From: Rheinheimera sp. | GTDB lineage: Bacteria; Pseudomonadota; Gammaproteobacteria; Enterobacterales; Alteromonadaceae | DNA: 12,228 nt | Direction of reading: 5' to 3' | NCBI GenBank assembly: GCA_003482455.1 | Contig: DMYW01000028.1 | Span: forward strand, 1 to 12,228 | Shown: positions 1 to 7,745 of the stretch, piece after piece | How the letters are laid out: each line of letters opens with the position of its first letter | How positions within the stretch are numbered: the stretch's first letter is position 1 | Position numbers and translations under genes: made by a program | Notes under the pieces: generated by a model | The model's database searches: none | Told to the model about the DNA's origin: nothing | The model's input: the letters and a program-made list of their open reading frames with translations, nothing else

Positions 1-4
1 CAAC

Positions 5-30
5 AAAAAGCCGCCTTGCGGCGGCTCTTT
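5..30 (-). terminator. Rho-independent terminator of prs
   Basis: A perfect 7-bp stem (arms 9-15 and 20-26) encloses a 4-base loop. On the minus strand the loop reads GCAA, a GNRA-type tetraloop, and the hairpin is followed by a run of five T (complement of 5-9). It begins 22 bases beyond the prs stop codon. The plus-strand side has only a short T run (28-30), so it should work mainly in the prs direction. Confidence 0.88.
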
Positions 31-51
31 CAACTGCAACGGCAGAAATGA

Positions 52-996
52 TTAATCGAACATCGAAGAGATCGACTCTTCGTTGCTGATCCGGCGGATA
101 CATTCCGCCATCATTTCGCTCAATGTCAGTTGTTTCACTTTGCTGACGGCTTTCATTTCGTCAGACAGTGGGATGGTGTCAGTGATGATCAGTTCATCAA
201 TTACTGAATTTGCGATGTTTTCAGCTGCATTGCCGGAGAACACTGGGTGAGTTGCGTAGGCAAATACACGACGCGCCCCTTGTTCTTTTAAAGCTTCAGC
301 GGCTTTACACAGCGTGCCGCCCGTGTCGATCATGTCATCGACGATGATACAGTCGCGGTCTTTTACATCCCCGATGATGTGCATGACTTGCGCGACGTTG
401 GCTTTTGGACGGCGTTTATCGATGATGGCTAAATCGGCATCATTCAGCAGTTTAGCGACTGCACGTGCGCGAACCACGCCACCGATATCTGGCGAAACCA
501 CCACAGGTGCTTCGAATTGACGCTTGCGCATGTCATCCAACAGCACTGGCGATGCGAACACGTTGTCCACTGGCACGTCGAAGAAACCTTGGATTTGTTC
601 AGCATGCAGGTCGACGGTCAATACGCGGTCAACACCTACGGATGATAAGAAGTCAGCGACCACTTTGGCAGTAATTGGCACACGGGCAGAACGCACGCGG
701 CGGTCTTGACGCGCATAACCAAAGTATGGAATGACTGCCGTGATACGACCGGCAGAGGCGCGACGCAAGGCGTCGACCATCACGATCAATTCCATCAGGT
801 TGTCATTGGTTGGGGCGCAAGTGGACTGAATAATAAAAACGTCCGATCCACGGACGTTTTCATTAATCTGAACACTGACTTCTCCATCGCTGAAACGACC
901 AACGGCGGCGTCACCAAGTTTGATATACAAACGGCTGGCGATTTTCTTGGCGAGTTCTGGTACGGCGTTACCAGCGAATATCTTCATGTCAGGCAC
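52..996 (-). CDS. prs: Ribose-phosphate pyrophosphokinase (PRPP synthetase)
   Basis: This cytosolic enzyme transfers pyrophosphate from ATP to ribose 5-phosphate, giving PRPP for purine, pyrimidine, histidine, tryptophan and NAD synthesis. The protein has 314 residues (E. coli 315) and is near-identical in its landmarks: the ATP-binding YFGYARQDRR segment (91-100), catalytic-region His131 in DLHAEQIQGFFD, the KRRPKAN flexible loop (194-200) and the PRPP-binding loop VDDMIDTGGT (219-228). The start is GTG at 994-996, as I recall for E. coli prs, preceded by GAGG 8 bases upstream; a start at the ATG of codon 4 would lose the conserved MPD. It lies downstream of lolB-ispE on the same strand after a 92-base gap that may carry its own promoter, and ends at a terminator. 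Identity is essentially certain. Confidence 0.98.
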   Translation of the reverse strand: MPDMKIFAGNAVPELAKKIASRLYIKLGDAAVGRFSDGEVSVQINENVRGSDVFIIQSTCAPTNDNLMELIVMVDALRRASAGRITAVIPYFGYARQDRRVRSARVPITAKVVADFLSSVGVDRVLTVDLHAEQIQGFFDVPVDNVFASPVLLDDMRKRQFEAPVVVSPDIGGVVRARAVAKLLNDADLAIIDKRRPKANVAQVMHIIGDVKDRDCIIVDDMIDTGGTLCKAAEALKEQGARRVFAYATHPVFSGNAAENIANSVIDELIITDTIPLSDEMKAVSKVKQLTLSEMMAECIRRISNEESISSMFD

Positions 997-1064
997 GGTA
1001 GGATCCTCGGGATAGGTCCGGTTTAAATTTGAGGCCGCGTAAGCGACCCCTGTGATACGGCTTT

Positions 1065-1092
1065 TTTATGGCTGCGGGCGCGAAAAACTCAA
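1065..1092 (-). promoter_or_regulatory. Possible prs promoter in the ispE-prs gap
   Basis: On the minus strand, TTGAGT (complement of 1087-1092, overlapping the ispE stop codon) and CATAAA (complement of 1065-1070) are separated by 16 bases, a 4/6 plus 4/6 match to sigma-70 boxes. It lies about 70 bases upstream of the prs GTG. E. coli prs is known to have a leader and its own promoters, so a promoter is plausible here, but the match is weak. I saw no clear PurR-like palindrome. Confidence 0.28.
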
Positions 1093-1973
1093 GCGGGCAG
1101 CTGTTCTAACCCAATCCACATCGGGGATTGGTTGACACCCCGGGCGACAAATCCACGGTATTGCGGGGGCAAGTCGGCCAAAGCACGACGAGCACTGGAT
1201 TCGTCCTGGAACGATGCAAATACGCTGGCTCCAGTCCCCGTCATTCGAGACGGCGAGTATTTTACCAACCACTGTAGGGTTATTGCAACTTCGGGGTAAA
1301 GACGTTCTACCAGCGGCTGACAGTCGTTGCGCCAATTTGAGTTCAATAAAGTATCCAGTGTCAGCGGCTTGGAGTCGCGAATCAAATCCGCATGCGTAAA
1401 CACTGCAGCCGTTGAAACATGAACGTTGGGAGTCACCACTAAGTACCAGGTTTGAGGCAATTCAACGGCTTGCAAATGCTCCCCAACGCCTTCAGCAAAG
1501 GCAGTCACACCGTGCACGAACACTGGCACATCAGCGCCAAGTTTTAAGCCTAATTCGGCAAGTTGTTCGGTCGTAAAATGCAATCCCCACAGACGATTCA
1601 GCGCGTGCAAGGTCGTTGCCGCGTCGGACGAGCCACCGCCAAGTCCACCGCCCATTGGGGTTTGTTTATCTAAAAAAATATCCACGCCGGCCGTTGAGAT
1701 AGCCTGCGCTTTGAGCAGATGAGCGGCACGAAGCACCAGATTGTCGTTTGTCTCTAAACTTGCGTCGTTACAGCGCAGGGTGACAACACCATCGTTTCGC
1801 GGTGTAAAGTGCAGTTCGTCGCCTACATCCAGCATCTGAAACAGCGTTTGCAAGTTGTGATAGCCGTCAGCGCGCCGGCCCGTGATATGCAAAAACAAAT
1901 TGAGTTTACAAGGCGCTGCTACACGATAGGTGGCTGCACCTGTTATTGCGGTTGAAGCATCATATGTTGTCAT
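1089..1973 (-). CDS. ispE: 4-diphosphocytidyl-2-C-methyl-D-erythritol kinase
   Basis: IspE is a cytosolic GHMP-family kinase that phosphorylates CDP-methylerythritol at the 2-hydroxyl, in the MEP route to isopentenyl diphosphate. The 294-residue protein shows the substrate-binding Lys23 in PCKLNLFLHITGRRADGYH, the glycine-rich ATP loop PMGGGLGGGSSDA (106-118) and catalytic Asp148 in LGADVPVF; these correspond to Lys10 and Asp141 of E. coli IspE. It is 11 residues longer than the E. coli protein (283), mainly through an N-terminal extension of about 13 residues, and no later in-frame start precedes the conserved core. Its ATG directly follows the lolB TAA with no gap, so translation is probably coupled to lolB. 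The lolB-ispE-prs order is the standard gammaproteobacterial one. Confidence 0.97.
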   Translation of the reverse strand: MTTYDASTAITGAATYRVAAPCKLNLFLHITGRRADGYHNLQTLFQMLDVGDELHFTPRNDGVVTLRCNDASLETNDNLVLRAAHLLKAQAISTAGVDIFLDKQTPMGGGLGGGSSDAATTLHALNRLWGLHFTTEQLAELGLKLGADVPVFVHGVTAFAEGVGEHLQAVELPQTWYLVVTPNVHVSTAAVFTHADLIRDSKPLTLDTLLNSNWRNDCQPLVERLYPEVAITLQWLVKYSPSRMTGTGASVFASFQDESSARRALADLPPQYRGFVARGVNQSPMWIGLEQLPA

Positions 1974-2594
1974 TTATAAGATCCACTCGCGGATCACTAG
2001 CTTTAAGCGACTATCCGCAGATTGCAGGGTAATTTTGCGCGGTAAACTGAGCGAGTCGGCAAAAAATTCGGTGTAGGTGACTTGCCACTGCCGCTGCTGG
2101 CTATCAATCAGCGTAAAACTTTGCACACGACCTAGGCTATCGCGTTGCAGGTTTTGACTACTTAAACTTGGTAAACCTCGGATCCACAGCGGCATTTCTT
2201 CAATTGGCAGTGACCAACCTGATAGATAATTTAACAACTCGCCGGCGCTGTCTCCCCGATGTGTTTTGCCATCGACCACCACGGTGGCGCCTGTTGCGGT
2301 ATTGGTCAATTCAAACACGGTTAACCCCAATACATTGCGCATCGCCGCTTGATAATCGTCGCCAGTTTGTTGCCATTCGAGGCTACCGGTGACACTGTCT
2401 TTGGGGGATTTGACACCAATCGACGCATCTAAACTAAATTGTTGCATCTGCTGCAGACGTGCTTCGCGCTCGTTTTGTGGTAGTGGCATTTCCACAGGCC
2501 CTTGTGGCGCAATGCTGCAGGCACTGATAGCAACAGCACAGCTAAGCGAGGTGAGAGAACGGCGGATAAAACGCCAAAACTGCTGAATTTTCAC
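1974..2594 (-). CDS. lolB: Outer-membrane lipoprotein receptor LolB
   Basis: LolB is the lipoprotein anchored in the inner leaflet of the outer membrane that accepts lipoproteins from periplasmic LolA and inserts them. I place the start at the GTG at 2592-2594 (206 residues). AAGGA lies 7 bases upstream of it, whereas an in-frame TTG 15 bases further out (2607-2609) has no comparable ribosome site. From the GTG start, a lipoprotein signal peptide has twin Arg11-Arg12, a hydrophobic core and the lipobox AISAC with lipidated Cys26, followed by Ser27 (no Asp retention signal), consistent with outer-membrane delivery. The mature part matches LolB: SLEWQQTGDDY (about 71-81), NVLGLTVFEL (about 87-96, the region of the membrane-inserting loop leucine), LSGWSLPIEEMPLWIRGLP and a C-terminal region rich in beta strands. 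It is transcribed divergently from hemA and abuts ispE. Confidence 0.93.
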   Translation of the reverse strand: MKIQQFWRFIRRSLTSLSCAVAISACSIAPQGPVEMPLPQNEREARLQQMQQFSLDASIGVKSPKDSVTGSLEWQQTGDDYQAAMRNVLGLTVFELTNTATGATVVVDGKTHRGDSAGELLNYLSGWSLPIEEMPLWIRGLPSLSSQNLQRDSLGRVQSFTLIDSQQRQWQVTYTEFFADSLSLPRKITLQSADSRLKLVIREWIL

Positions 2595-2647
2595 CCATAT
2601 TTCCTTCAAAGTTGATCCAGCCCAAGCCTATGCAGGCACGCCAAGGC

Positions 2648-2676
2648 TTTTCTTGCTAACCGGATTTTCGTACAAT
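2648..2676 (+). promoter_or_regulatory. Possible hemA promoter
   Basis: TACAAT at 2671-2676 matches 5 of 6 bases of a sigma-70 -10 box and lies about 50 bases upstream of the hemA ATG. With 17-base spacing the -35 would be TTTTCT (2648-2653), a poor match, so any promoter here would be weak or activator-dependent. The whole lolB/hemA divergent gap is only 132 bases, and I could not find a convincing lolB promoter on the other strand. Confidence 0.3.
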
Positions 2677-2726
2677 TCAGCCTTTCGCTCCCACATTTCG
2701 CCCCTTTGTGTGTGGCCAAACGGTGA

Positions 2727-3974
2727 ATGACTATTTTTGCACTCGGTATAAATCATAAAACGGCGCCAGTGGCTTTGCGGGAACAAGTTGCGTTCTCGCC
2801 TGAGCAGCTGTCCGATGCGTTATTGGATTTAACAGCGAAAACAGCTGTGACCGATGCGGTGATCGTGTCGACCTGCAATCGCACCGAGTTGTATTTTAGC
2901 GGCTCAGACGATCAATCGAAACAGGTGATTGCATGGTTGGCAGATTTTCATCGGCTCAACCCCACGGAATTAAGCTCGCATTTGTATTTGCACAGCGCAG
3001 ACTTTGCGGCCACCCACTTGATGCGAGTGGCCTGTGGCTTAGATTCTTTAGTGCTTGGTGAGCCACAAATTTTAGGCCAAGTGAAACAGGCTTATTCACA
3101 AGCGCGCCAGCTTGGCACTATTCAGCCGTTGTTTGAACGCTTGTTTCAAAAGACCTTTTCTATCGCCAAACAAGTCCGCACTGACACTGAAATTGGCGCC
3201 AGCGCTGTGTCCGTTGCTTTTGCAGCTGTGACGTTAGCACGGCAGATTTTTGGTCGTTTAGATGCCGTCAAAGTGTTGTTGATAGGTGCGGGCGAGACCA
3301 TTGAGCTAGTTGCCAAACACTTGCTTGAACAAGGCGCGTCACAAATGACAGTCGCAAATCGCTCGTACGACCGAGCGGCTGCGTTGGCCAGCCAATTTGA
3401 TGGGCAAGTGGTGAGCTTAGCCCAAGTACCACAAGCACTCGTTGATGCCGATGTCGTGATTAGCTCAACCGCAAGTACCTTGCCGATAGTCGGTAAAGGC
3501 ATGGTGGAACAAGCACTGAAAAAGCGCCGCCACAAGCCGATGTTGCTGGTGGATTTAGCCGTCCCTCGCGACATTGAAGCGCAAGTCGCCGATCTGGATG
3601 ACGCTTATTTGTACACAGTGGATGACCTACAAAACATCGTCACGCAAAATTTGCAAAATCGCCAACACGCGGCTGAAGAAGCCGAAGCGATTATCGCCAC
3701 TGGTGTTGCCGAATTCAGTCAATGGGTGACACAACAAGGCAATATTGACTGGGTGCGTGATTACCGCGAGCGCTGCGAACAAGTTCGACAGGAGCTTACT
3801 CAGCGGGCTTTGAAACAAATTGCCAGCGGCCAAGATGCCGAAAAAGTATTAATGGAATTATCCGTTAAACTCAGTAACAGATTAATGCATGCGCCAACTC
3901 GCACTTTGCGGACCTTGGCGCAACACGATTCGACCCCAACGTCAGAAGTGATCAGTCACTTATTGGACGTCTAA
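2727..3974 (+). CDS. hemA: Glutamyl-tRNA reductase
   Basis: HemA reduces glutamyl-tRNA(Glu) with NADPH to glutamate-1-semialdehyde, the first committed step of C5-pathway haem, sirohaem and cobalamin precursor synthesis. The 415-residue product (E. coli 418) begins with MTIFALGINHKTAPV, carries the catalytic cysteine Cys50 in STCNRTELYF and the conserved CGLDSLVLGEPQILGQVK segment (103-120). A Rossmann NADPH motif LLIGAGE (184-190) follows, then the C-terminal helical dimerisation region. The ATG start rests on homology: GGTGA abuts the ATG and is too close to serve as a normal Shine-Dalgarno site, suggesting modest translation. It heads a hemA-prfA-prmC operon; prfA follows after 17 bases. 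Confidence 0.98.
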   Translation: MTIFALGINHKTAPVALREQVAFSPEQLSDALLDLTAKTAVTDAVIVSTCNRTELYFSGSDDQSKQVIAWLADFHRLNPTELSSHLYLHSADFAATHLMRVACGLDSLVLGEPQILGQVKQAYSQARQLGTIQPLFERLFQKTFSIAKQVRTDTEIGASAVSVAFAAVTLARQIFGRLDAVKVLLIGAGETIELVAKHLLEQGASQMTVANRSYDRAAALASQFDGQVVSLAQVPQALVDADVVISSTASTLPIVGKGMVEQALKKRRHKPMLLVDLAVPRDIEAQVADLDDAYLYTVDDLQNIVTQNLQNRQHAAEEAEAIIATGVAEFSQWVTQQGNIDWVRDYRERCEQVRQELTQRALKQIASGQDAEKVLMELSVKLSNRLMHAPTRTLRTLAQHDSTPTSEVISHLLDV

Positions 3975-3991
3975 CAGGTAAAAATTTTCCC

Positions 3992-5083
3992 ATGAAAGAA
4001 TCCGTCTACCGCAAACTAGAATCGCTAGTTGAGCGTTATGAAGAAGTACAAGCGTTGCTGGGTGATGCATCGGTGATCACCGATCAGAATCGTTTCCGCG
4101 AATTATCGAAAGAATTCAGTCAGCTGGAAGAAATCGCCCATGCATTTGGCCGCTATTGCCAAGCGCAGGAAGACCTTGTTAGCGCCGAAGAGATGATGAA
4201 AGATTCAGATCCGGATATGCGCGACATGGCGCAAGACGAATTTAAAGCCGCCAAAGAACGTATTGAACAGCTCGATGGCGAGCTACAAATTTTGTTATTG
4301 CCCAAAGATCCAAACGACAATAACAACTGCTTTATAGAGATCCGCGCTGGCGCAGGTGGTGACGAAGCCGCCATCTTTGCTGGTGATTTGTTCCGCATGT
4401 ACAGCCGCTACTGCGAAAAACGTCGGTTTAAAGTCGAGATCGTCAGCTGCAATGACGGCGAACACGGTGGCTACAAAGAAGTCATCGCCAACGTGCAAGG
4501 CGAAGGTGCATACGGCGTGTTGAAATTTGAGTCCGGCGGACATCGTGTCCAACGGGTACCGGCAACAGAGTCACAAGGCCGTGTGCATACGTCAGCCTGT
4601 ACCGTAGCCATCATGCCGGAAATTCCTGAAAGCGAAGCGATTGAGATTAACCCCGCCGATTTGCGGATCGACACTTTCCGTGCGTCGGGCGCAGGGGGCC
4701 AGCACGTTAACCGGACTGACTCGGCCATCCGTATCGTGCATTTGCCGACCGGTATTGTGGTGGAGTGCCAAGACGAGCGGTCGCAACACAAAAACCGAGC
4801 ACGGGCTATGTCGGTGTTGCAATCGCGTATTCAAGCCGCAGAAGACGAAAAACGCCGCTTGGCCGAAGAGTCAACGCGCCGCAGCTTAGTTGGCTCAGGT
4901 GACCGTTCTGAACGTATTCGTACCTACAACTTCCCGCAAGGCCGCTTAACTGACCACCGGATCAACTTAACGATTTATCGGTTGCTGGATGTGATGGAAG
5001 GCGATTTGGACCAATTGCTTGAACCGCTGCGCCAAGAGCACCAAGCGGACCAGCTGGCAATGTTGGCTGAGGAAAACCGTTAA
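3992..5083 (+). CDS. prfA: Peptide chain release factor 1
   Basis: RF1 recognises UAA and UAG in the ribosomal A site and triggers hydrolysis of peptidyl-tRNA. The 363-residue protein (E. coli 360) has the codon-recognition tripeptide Pro190-Ala191-Thr192 in QRVPATESQGRVHTSAC, which identifies RF1 rather than RF2 (SPF). The catalytic GGQ is at 235-237 in ASGAGGQHVNRTDSAIR. The acidic segment AGAGGDEAAIFAGDLFRMY lies near 119-137. The ribosome site is weak (AGGT 12 bases upstream of the ATG), so coupling to hemA is likely. The TAA stop overlaps the prmC ATG by one base, so the enzyme that methylates the RF1 glutamine is made right after RF1 itself. Confidence 0.98.
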   Translation: MKESVYRKLESLVERYEEVQALLGDASVITDQNRFRELSKEFSQLEEIAHAFGRYCQAQEDLVSAEEMMKDSDPDMRDMAQDEFKAAKERIEQLDGELQILLLPKDPNDNNNCFIEIRAGAGGDEAAIFAGDLFRMYSRYCEKRRFKVEIVSCNDGEHGGYKEVIANVQGEGAYGVLKFESGGHRVQRVPATESQGRVHTSACTVAIMPEIPESEAIEINPADLRIDTFRASGAGGQHVNRTDSAIRIVHLPTGIVVECQDERSQHKNRARAMSVLQSRIQAAEDEKRRLAEESTRRSLVGSGDRSERIRTYNFPQGRLTDHRINLTIYRLLDVMEGDLDQLLEPLRQEHQADQLAMLAEENR

Positions 5084-5934
5084 TGCTACTGCGCGAGTGG
5101 TTGCAGCACGCTATTCACCAGTTGCAACCGCTCGCGGTCACCAACCCGCATGCCACTGATTTAACATTCGAAGCACAGCGGCTGTGGGCTGATGTGCTCG
5201 ATCACTCGCCAGCCGCCTACCTTGCTTATGCATCGCAACAGCTAAGCGACGACGATACTCGTCAACTAAACCAAGCACTACAACGCCGCGCGGCCGGTGA
5301 GCCACTGGCTTATATTACTGGGCGTTGGTGGTTTTGGGATTTAGAGCTGGAAGTGGCGCCTTGCACGCTGATCCCGCGCCCCGATACCGAAATGTTGGTA
5401 GAGACGGCGCTGCAACTGGATGTGCCACGGCACGCCAAAGTGCTTGATTTAGGCACGGGCACGGGCGCGATAGCACTCGTGTTGTCGCGGGAGCAACCGC
5501 GCTGGCACGTCACGGCGGTGGATGTCAACGCAGACGCTGTGGCGCTGGCGAAACGCAACCAACAGCGTTACCAAGTTGCCAATCTGACTATCCTCCAAAG
5601 CGATTGGTATCAAGCACTTGCCGGGCAAGTGTTTGATTTAATTGTGAGTAATCCGCCTTACATTGATGGCGGTGCGCCAGAGCTGCAGGTCGGAGATGTG
5701 CAATTTGAACCCAAATCGGCATTAGTGGCTGATGATGCAGGCCTTGCTGATATTCGGCAGATCTTGCTCGGTTGCCAGCAACATTTAGCGCAAGGTGGCT
5801 GGTTGCTGGTCGAGCATGGGTACGATCAAGCGCAGAGCGTGCAGCAGTTGTTTGCCGCAGCAGGTTTTCAGCGTATCCGCACCGTCACGGATTTTGGCCA
5901 GCAACCGCGCTTAACGCTTGGACAAAAATCATAA
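5083..5934 (+). CDS. prmC: Release factor glutamine N5-methyltransferase
   Basis: PrmC (HemK) uses S-adenosylmethionine to methylate the glutamine of the GGQ motif in RF1 and RF2, raising termination efficiency. The 283-residue protein has an N-terminal helical release-factor-binding domain (about 1-85) with the conserved RRAAGEPLAYITGRWWFW segment. The Rossmann SAM-binding motif LDLGTGTGAIAL (121-132), acidic VDVNADAV (147-154) and catalytic NPPY (190-193) follow. The ATG shares one base with the prfA stop, implying translational coupling. No rho-independent terminator follows, so the end of this transcript is not evident from the sequence. Confidence 0.97.
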   Translation: MLLREWLQHAIHQLQPLAVTNPHATDLTFEAQRLWADVLDHSPAAYLAYASQQLSDDDTRQLNQALQRRAAGEPLAYITGRWWFWDLELEVAPCTLIPRPDTEMLVETALQLDVPRHAKVLDLGTGTGAIALVLSREQPRWHVTAVDVNADAVALAKRNQQRYQVANLTILQSDWYQALAGQVFDLIVSNPPYIDGGAPELQVGDVQFEPKSALVADDAGLADIRQILLGCQQHLAQGGWLLVEHGYDQAQSVQQLFAAAGFQRIRTVTDFGQQPRLTLGQKS

Positions 5935-6033
5935 AAACGCTTAACAACCATGCTGTAGTTTGGCGTTAACTCTGCCACAAGCCCGCATTCGATTATCGCA
6001 GTACCTTGTTTTTTCACAGACTTTTTCGCCTCG

Positions 6034-6057
6034 ATCTAACAATCGCTATTGCTAGAT
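6034..6057. repeat. Near-perfect inverted repeat upstream of HD-GYP regulator
   Basis: Two 10-base arms, ATCTAACAAT (6034-6043) and ATTGCTAGAT (6048-6057), pair at nine of ten positions (mismatch A6039/C6052) around the 4-base loop CGCT. It lies about 60 bases upstream of the HD-GYP gene start, in the 185-base gap after prmC. No T run follows on the plus strand (six A follow), so it is not a standard terminator for prmC. It could be a protein-binding operator or an RNA hairpin in the leader. The rest of the gap (5935-6119) holds only weak sigma-70-like hexamers. Confidence 0.5.
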
Positions 6058-6119
6058 AAAAAATTGTGGTCAACACTCTAGCGTGCACCTTGTCACTAGA
6101 TGCGAAAAAAGGAGTCGCT

Positions 6120-7673
6120 GTGGCCAACGATTTTTTATTTGCCGATGAACCTGAAGTCACCACGCCGACACACAACGGCAGTTGGAAAGTGTTAATCGTC
6201 GATGATGAACCGGAGGTTCATGCGGTTACCAAACTCGCGCTTAGCGATTTTTCTTTTCAGGGCAAAAACTTAGAATTCATTTCGGCCTATTCAGGCACTG
6301 AAGCGCGCAAAATGATTGAGCAGCACCATGACGCGGCCATTATGCTGCTGGACGTGGTGATGGAAAGCGATGACGCCGGCTTGTTAGTTGCGCGTTATAT
6401 CCGTGAAGAATTGCATAATCATTATGTACGGATCATCCTGCGTACCGGCCAGCCGGGTCAAGCGCCAGAGCGCCAAGTCATCGTCAACTACGACATCAAC
6501 GATTACAAATCTAAGACTGAATTAACCGCGCAAAAACTTTTTACCGTCGTTATGTCCAGCTTACGCTCCTATCGCGACATCATTTCGCTGGACAACAGCC
6601 GCCGTGGCTTGGAGAAAATCATCACCGCCTCGGCCGATTTGTTCTCATCCCACTCGATGGAACAATTTATTGATGGCGTGCTACAGCAGCTGACGTCGAT
6701 TCTGGGGTGTGACGATAATGCCTTGTTTGTTACCTCGTCGCTGGTTGCCGGAAATATCAATGAAAACAACGACCCTGACCATTTAGTGGTGTTTGCTGGG
6801 CTAGGGGAGTTTGAACAAAAAGAAGGTAAAACGATTAACGAAGTGCTGGAGCCTTCGTTGATGGATGCCTTCCATCAAGCATTGCGCAGTCGCAGCATCG
6901 TTTACCGTGACAATTATTTAGTCGCTTATTGCACCAGTAAATTTACTCAAGGTTCGTTGCTTTACGTGTCAGGTTTGCCAACGACAGTCACTGAAAATCA
7001 AAAACGCTTGATCGAACTGTTTTCACAAAACGTGCAAATTGCCTATGAAAATGTGCAGCTGCAACATGAAATCGAAGACACGCAACGTGAAATCGTTTAT
7101 CGCTTGAGTGAAGCGGTGGAGCAACGTTCGATTGAAACGGGTAATCACGTCAAACGCGTCGCTTTTATTTGTTACGAACTAGCCAGCTGTTTTGGCTTGC
7201 CAGAAGATGAAGCCGAAAAATTGATGTTTGCCTCTCCTTTGCACGATGTCGGTAAAGTCGGCATTCCTGACGGTATTTTAAATAAACCGATGAAACTTGC
7301 AGAGCATGAATGGGAAGTGATGAAAACTCACTCCAGCATCGGCTACGAGATCTTAAAAAATTCCAAGCGCGCCATTATTCAAGCGGGCGCTATCATTGCC
7401 CGCGACCACCATGAAAAATGGGATGGTTCTGGGTATCCAGCCGGCAAAAAAGGTGATGAAATCCATATCTATGGCCGAATTGCCGCGCTGGCTGATGTGT
7501 ATGACGCCTTGCGGCATCGCCGTTGCTACAAGTCGCCGTGGACGCCTGAAGCAACGTTGGCCTACATAGATAGTGAAGCAGGCAAGCATTTTGACCCTAT
7601 GTTAGTGGAAATTCTTAAAGCTCGGGTCGACAAGATAGAGGCGATCCTGCAAAAATACCCGGATGAGGAATAA
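6120..7673 (+). CDS. Response regulator with DUF3369 and HD-GYP cyclic-di-GMP phosphodiesterase domain
   Basis: A likely cytosolic two-component output protein of 517 residues that, by family, hydrolyses cyclic-di-GMP when its receiver is phosphorylated. The start is the GTG at 6120-6122 with GGAG 5 bases upstream; an in-frame GTG 54 bases earlier has no ribosome site. The receiver (about 23-150) has the acidic pair Asp28-Asp29, phosphoacceptor Asp78 in MLLDVVM, Thr109 and Lys130/132 in DYKSKTEL. A DUF3369 region (about 155-320), a GAF-like sensor commonly found in this architecture, links to the HD-GYP domain (about 325-510). That domain keeps the expected metal and substrate residues: His343, HDVGK (375-379), His404, HHE (430-432), GSGYP (436-440) and the D-x-x-D of ADVYD. 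It has no partner kinase gene directly beside it, and its own terminator follows. Confidence 0.93.
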   Translation: MANDFLFADEPEVTTPTHNGSWKVLIVDDEPEVHAVTKLALSDFSFQGKNLEFISAYSGTEARKMIEQHHDAAIMLLDVVMESDDAGLLVARYIREELHNHYVRIILRTGQPGQAPERQVIVNYDINDYKSKTELTAQKLFTVVMSSLRSYRDIISLDNSRRGLEKIITASADLFSSHSMEQFIDGVLQQLTSILGCDDNALFVTSSLVAGNINENNDPDHLVVFAGLGEFEQKEGKTINEVLEPSLMDAFHQALRSRSIVYRDNYLVAYCTSKFTQGSLLYVSGLPTTVTENQKRLIELFSQNVQIAYENVQLQHEIEDTQREIVYRLSEAVEQRSIETGNHVKRVAFICYELASCFGLPEDEAEKLMFASPLHDVGKVGIPDGILNKPMKLAEHEWEVMKTHSSIGYEILKNSKRAIIQAGAIIARDHHEKWDGSGYPAGKKGDEIHIYGRIAALADVYDALRHRRCYKSPWTPEATLAYIDSEAGKHFDPMLVEILKARVDKIEAILQKYPDEE

Positions 7674-7686
7674 GCTCTGTGCCATG

Positions 7687-7719
7687 ACAAAGCCACCTTG
7701 CGGTGGCTTTGTTGTTTTT
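7687..7719 (+). terminator. Strong rho-independent terminator after the HD-GYP regulator
   Basis: A perfect 11-bp stem (arms 7687-7697 and 7702-7712) with loop TTGC is followed by TG and five T (7715-7719). It starts 14 bases after the HD-GYP stop codon. The central 18 bases are the same hairpin as the prs terminator with one compensated base pair. It ends only 26 bases before the sirB2 start. Confidence 0.92.
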
Positions 7720-7745
7720 GTAGTTCATTGATGTGGGAGTCGTGC

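Noticed and set aside
706..1026. Plus-strand open frame of 106 codons opposite the start of prs
   Set aside because: It is antisense to a highly conserved housekeeping gene and shows no coding features of its own.
1026..1067. Plus-strand GCCG...CGGC hairpin followed by six T in the ispE-prs gap
   Set aside because: It would terminate plus-strand transcription, but no plus-strand gene lies upstream. The stem is short with a bulge and a large loop, so coincidence is more likely.
5936..5969. AACGC/GCGTT and TTAAC/GTTAA inverted repeats just after prmC
   Set aside because: The arms are 5 bases with loops of about 20 bases, are mutually exclusive and have no T run, so this is not a convincing terminator.
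6066..6119. Longer N-terminus for the HD-GYP regulator from a GTG at 6066
   Set aside because: No ribosome site precedes it, the added residues precede the family's core without similarity, and the GTG at 6120 has GGAG at good spacing.
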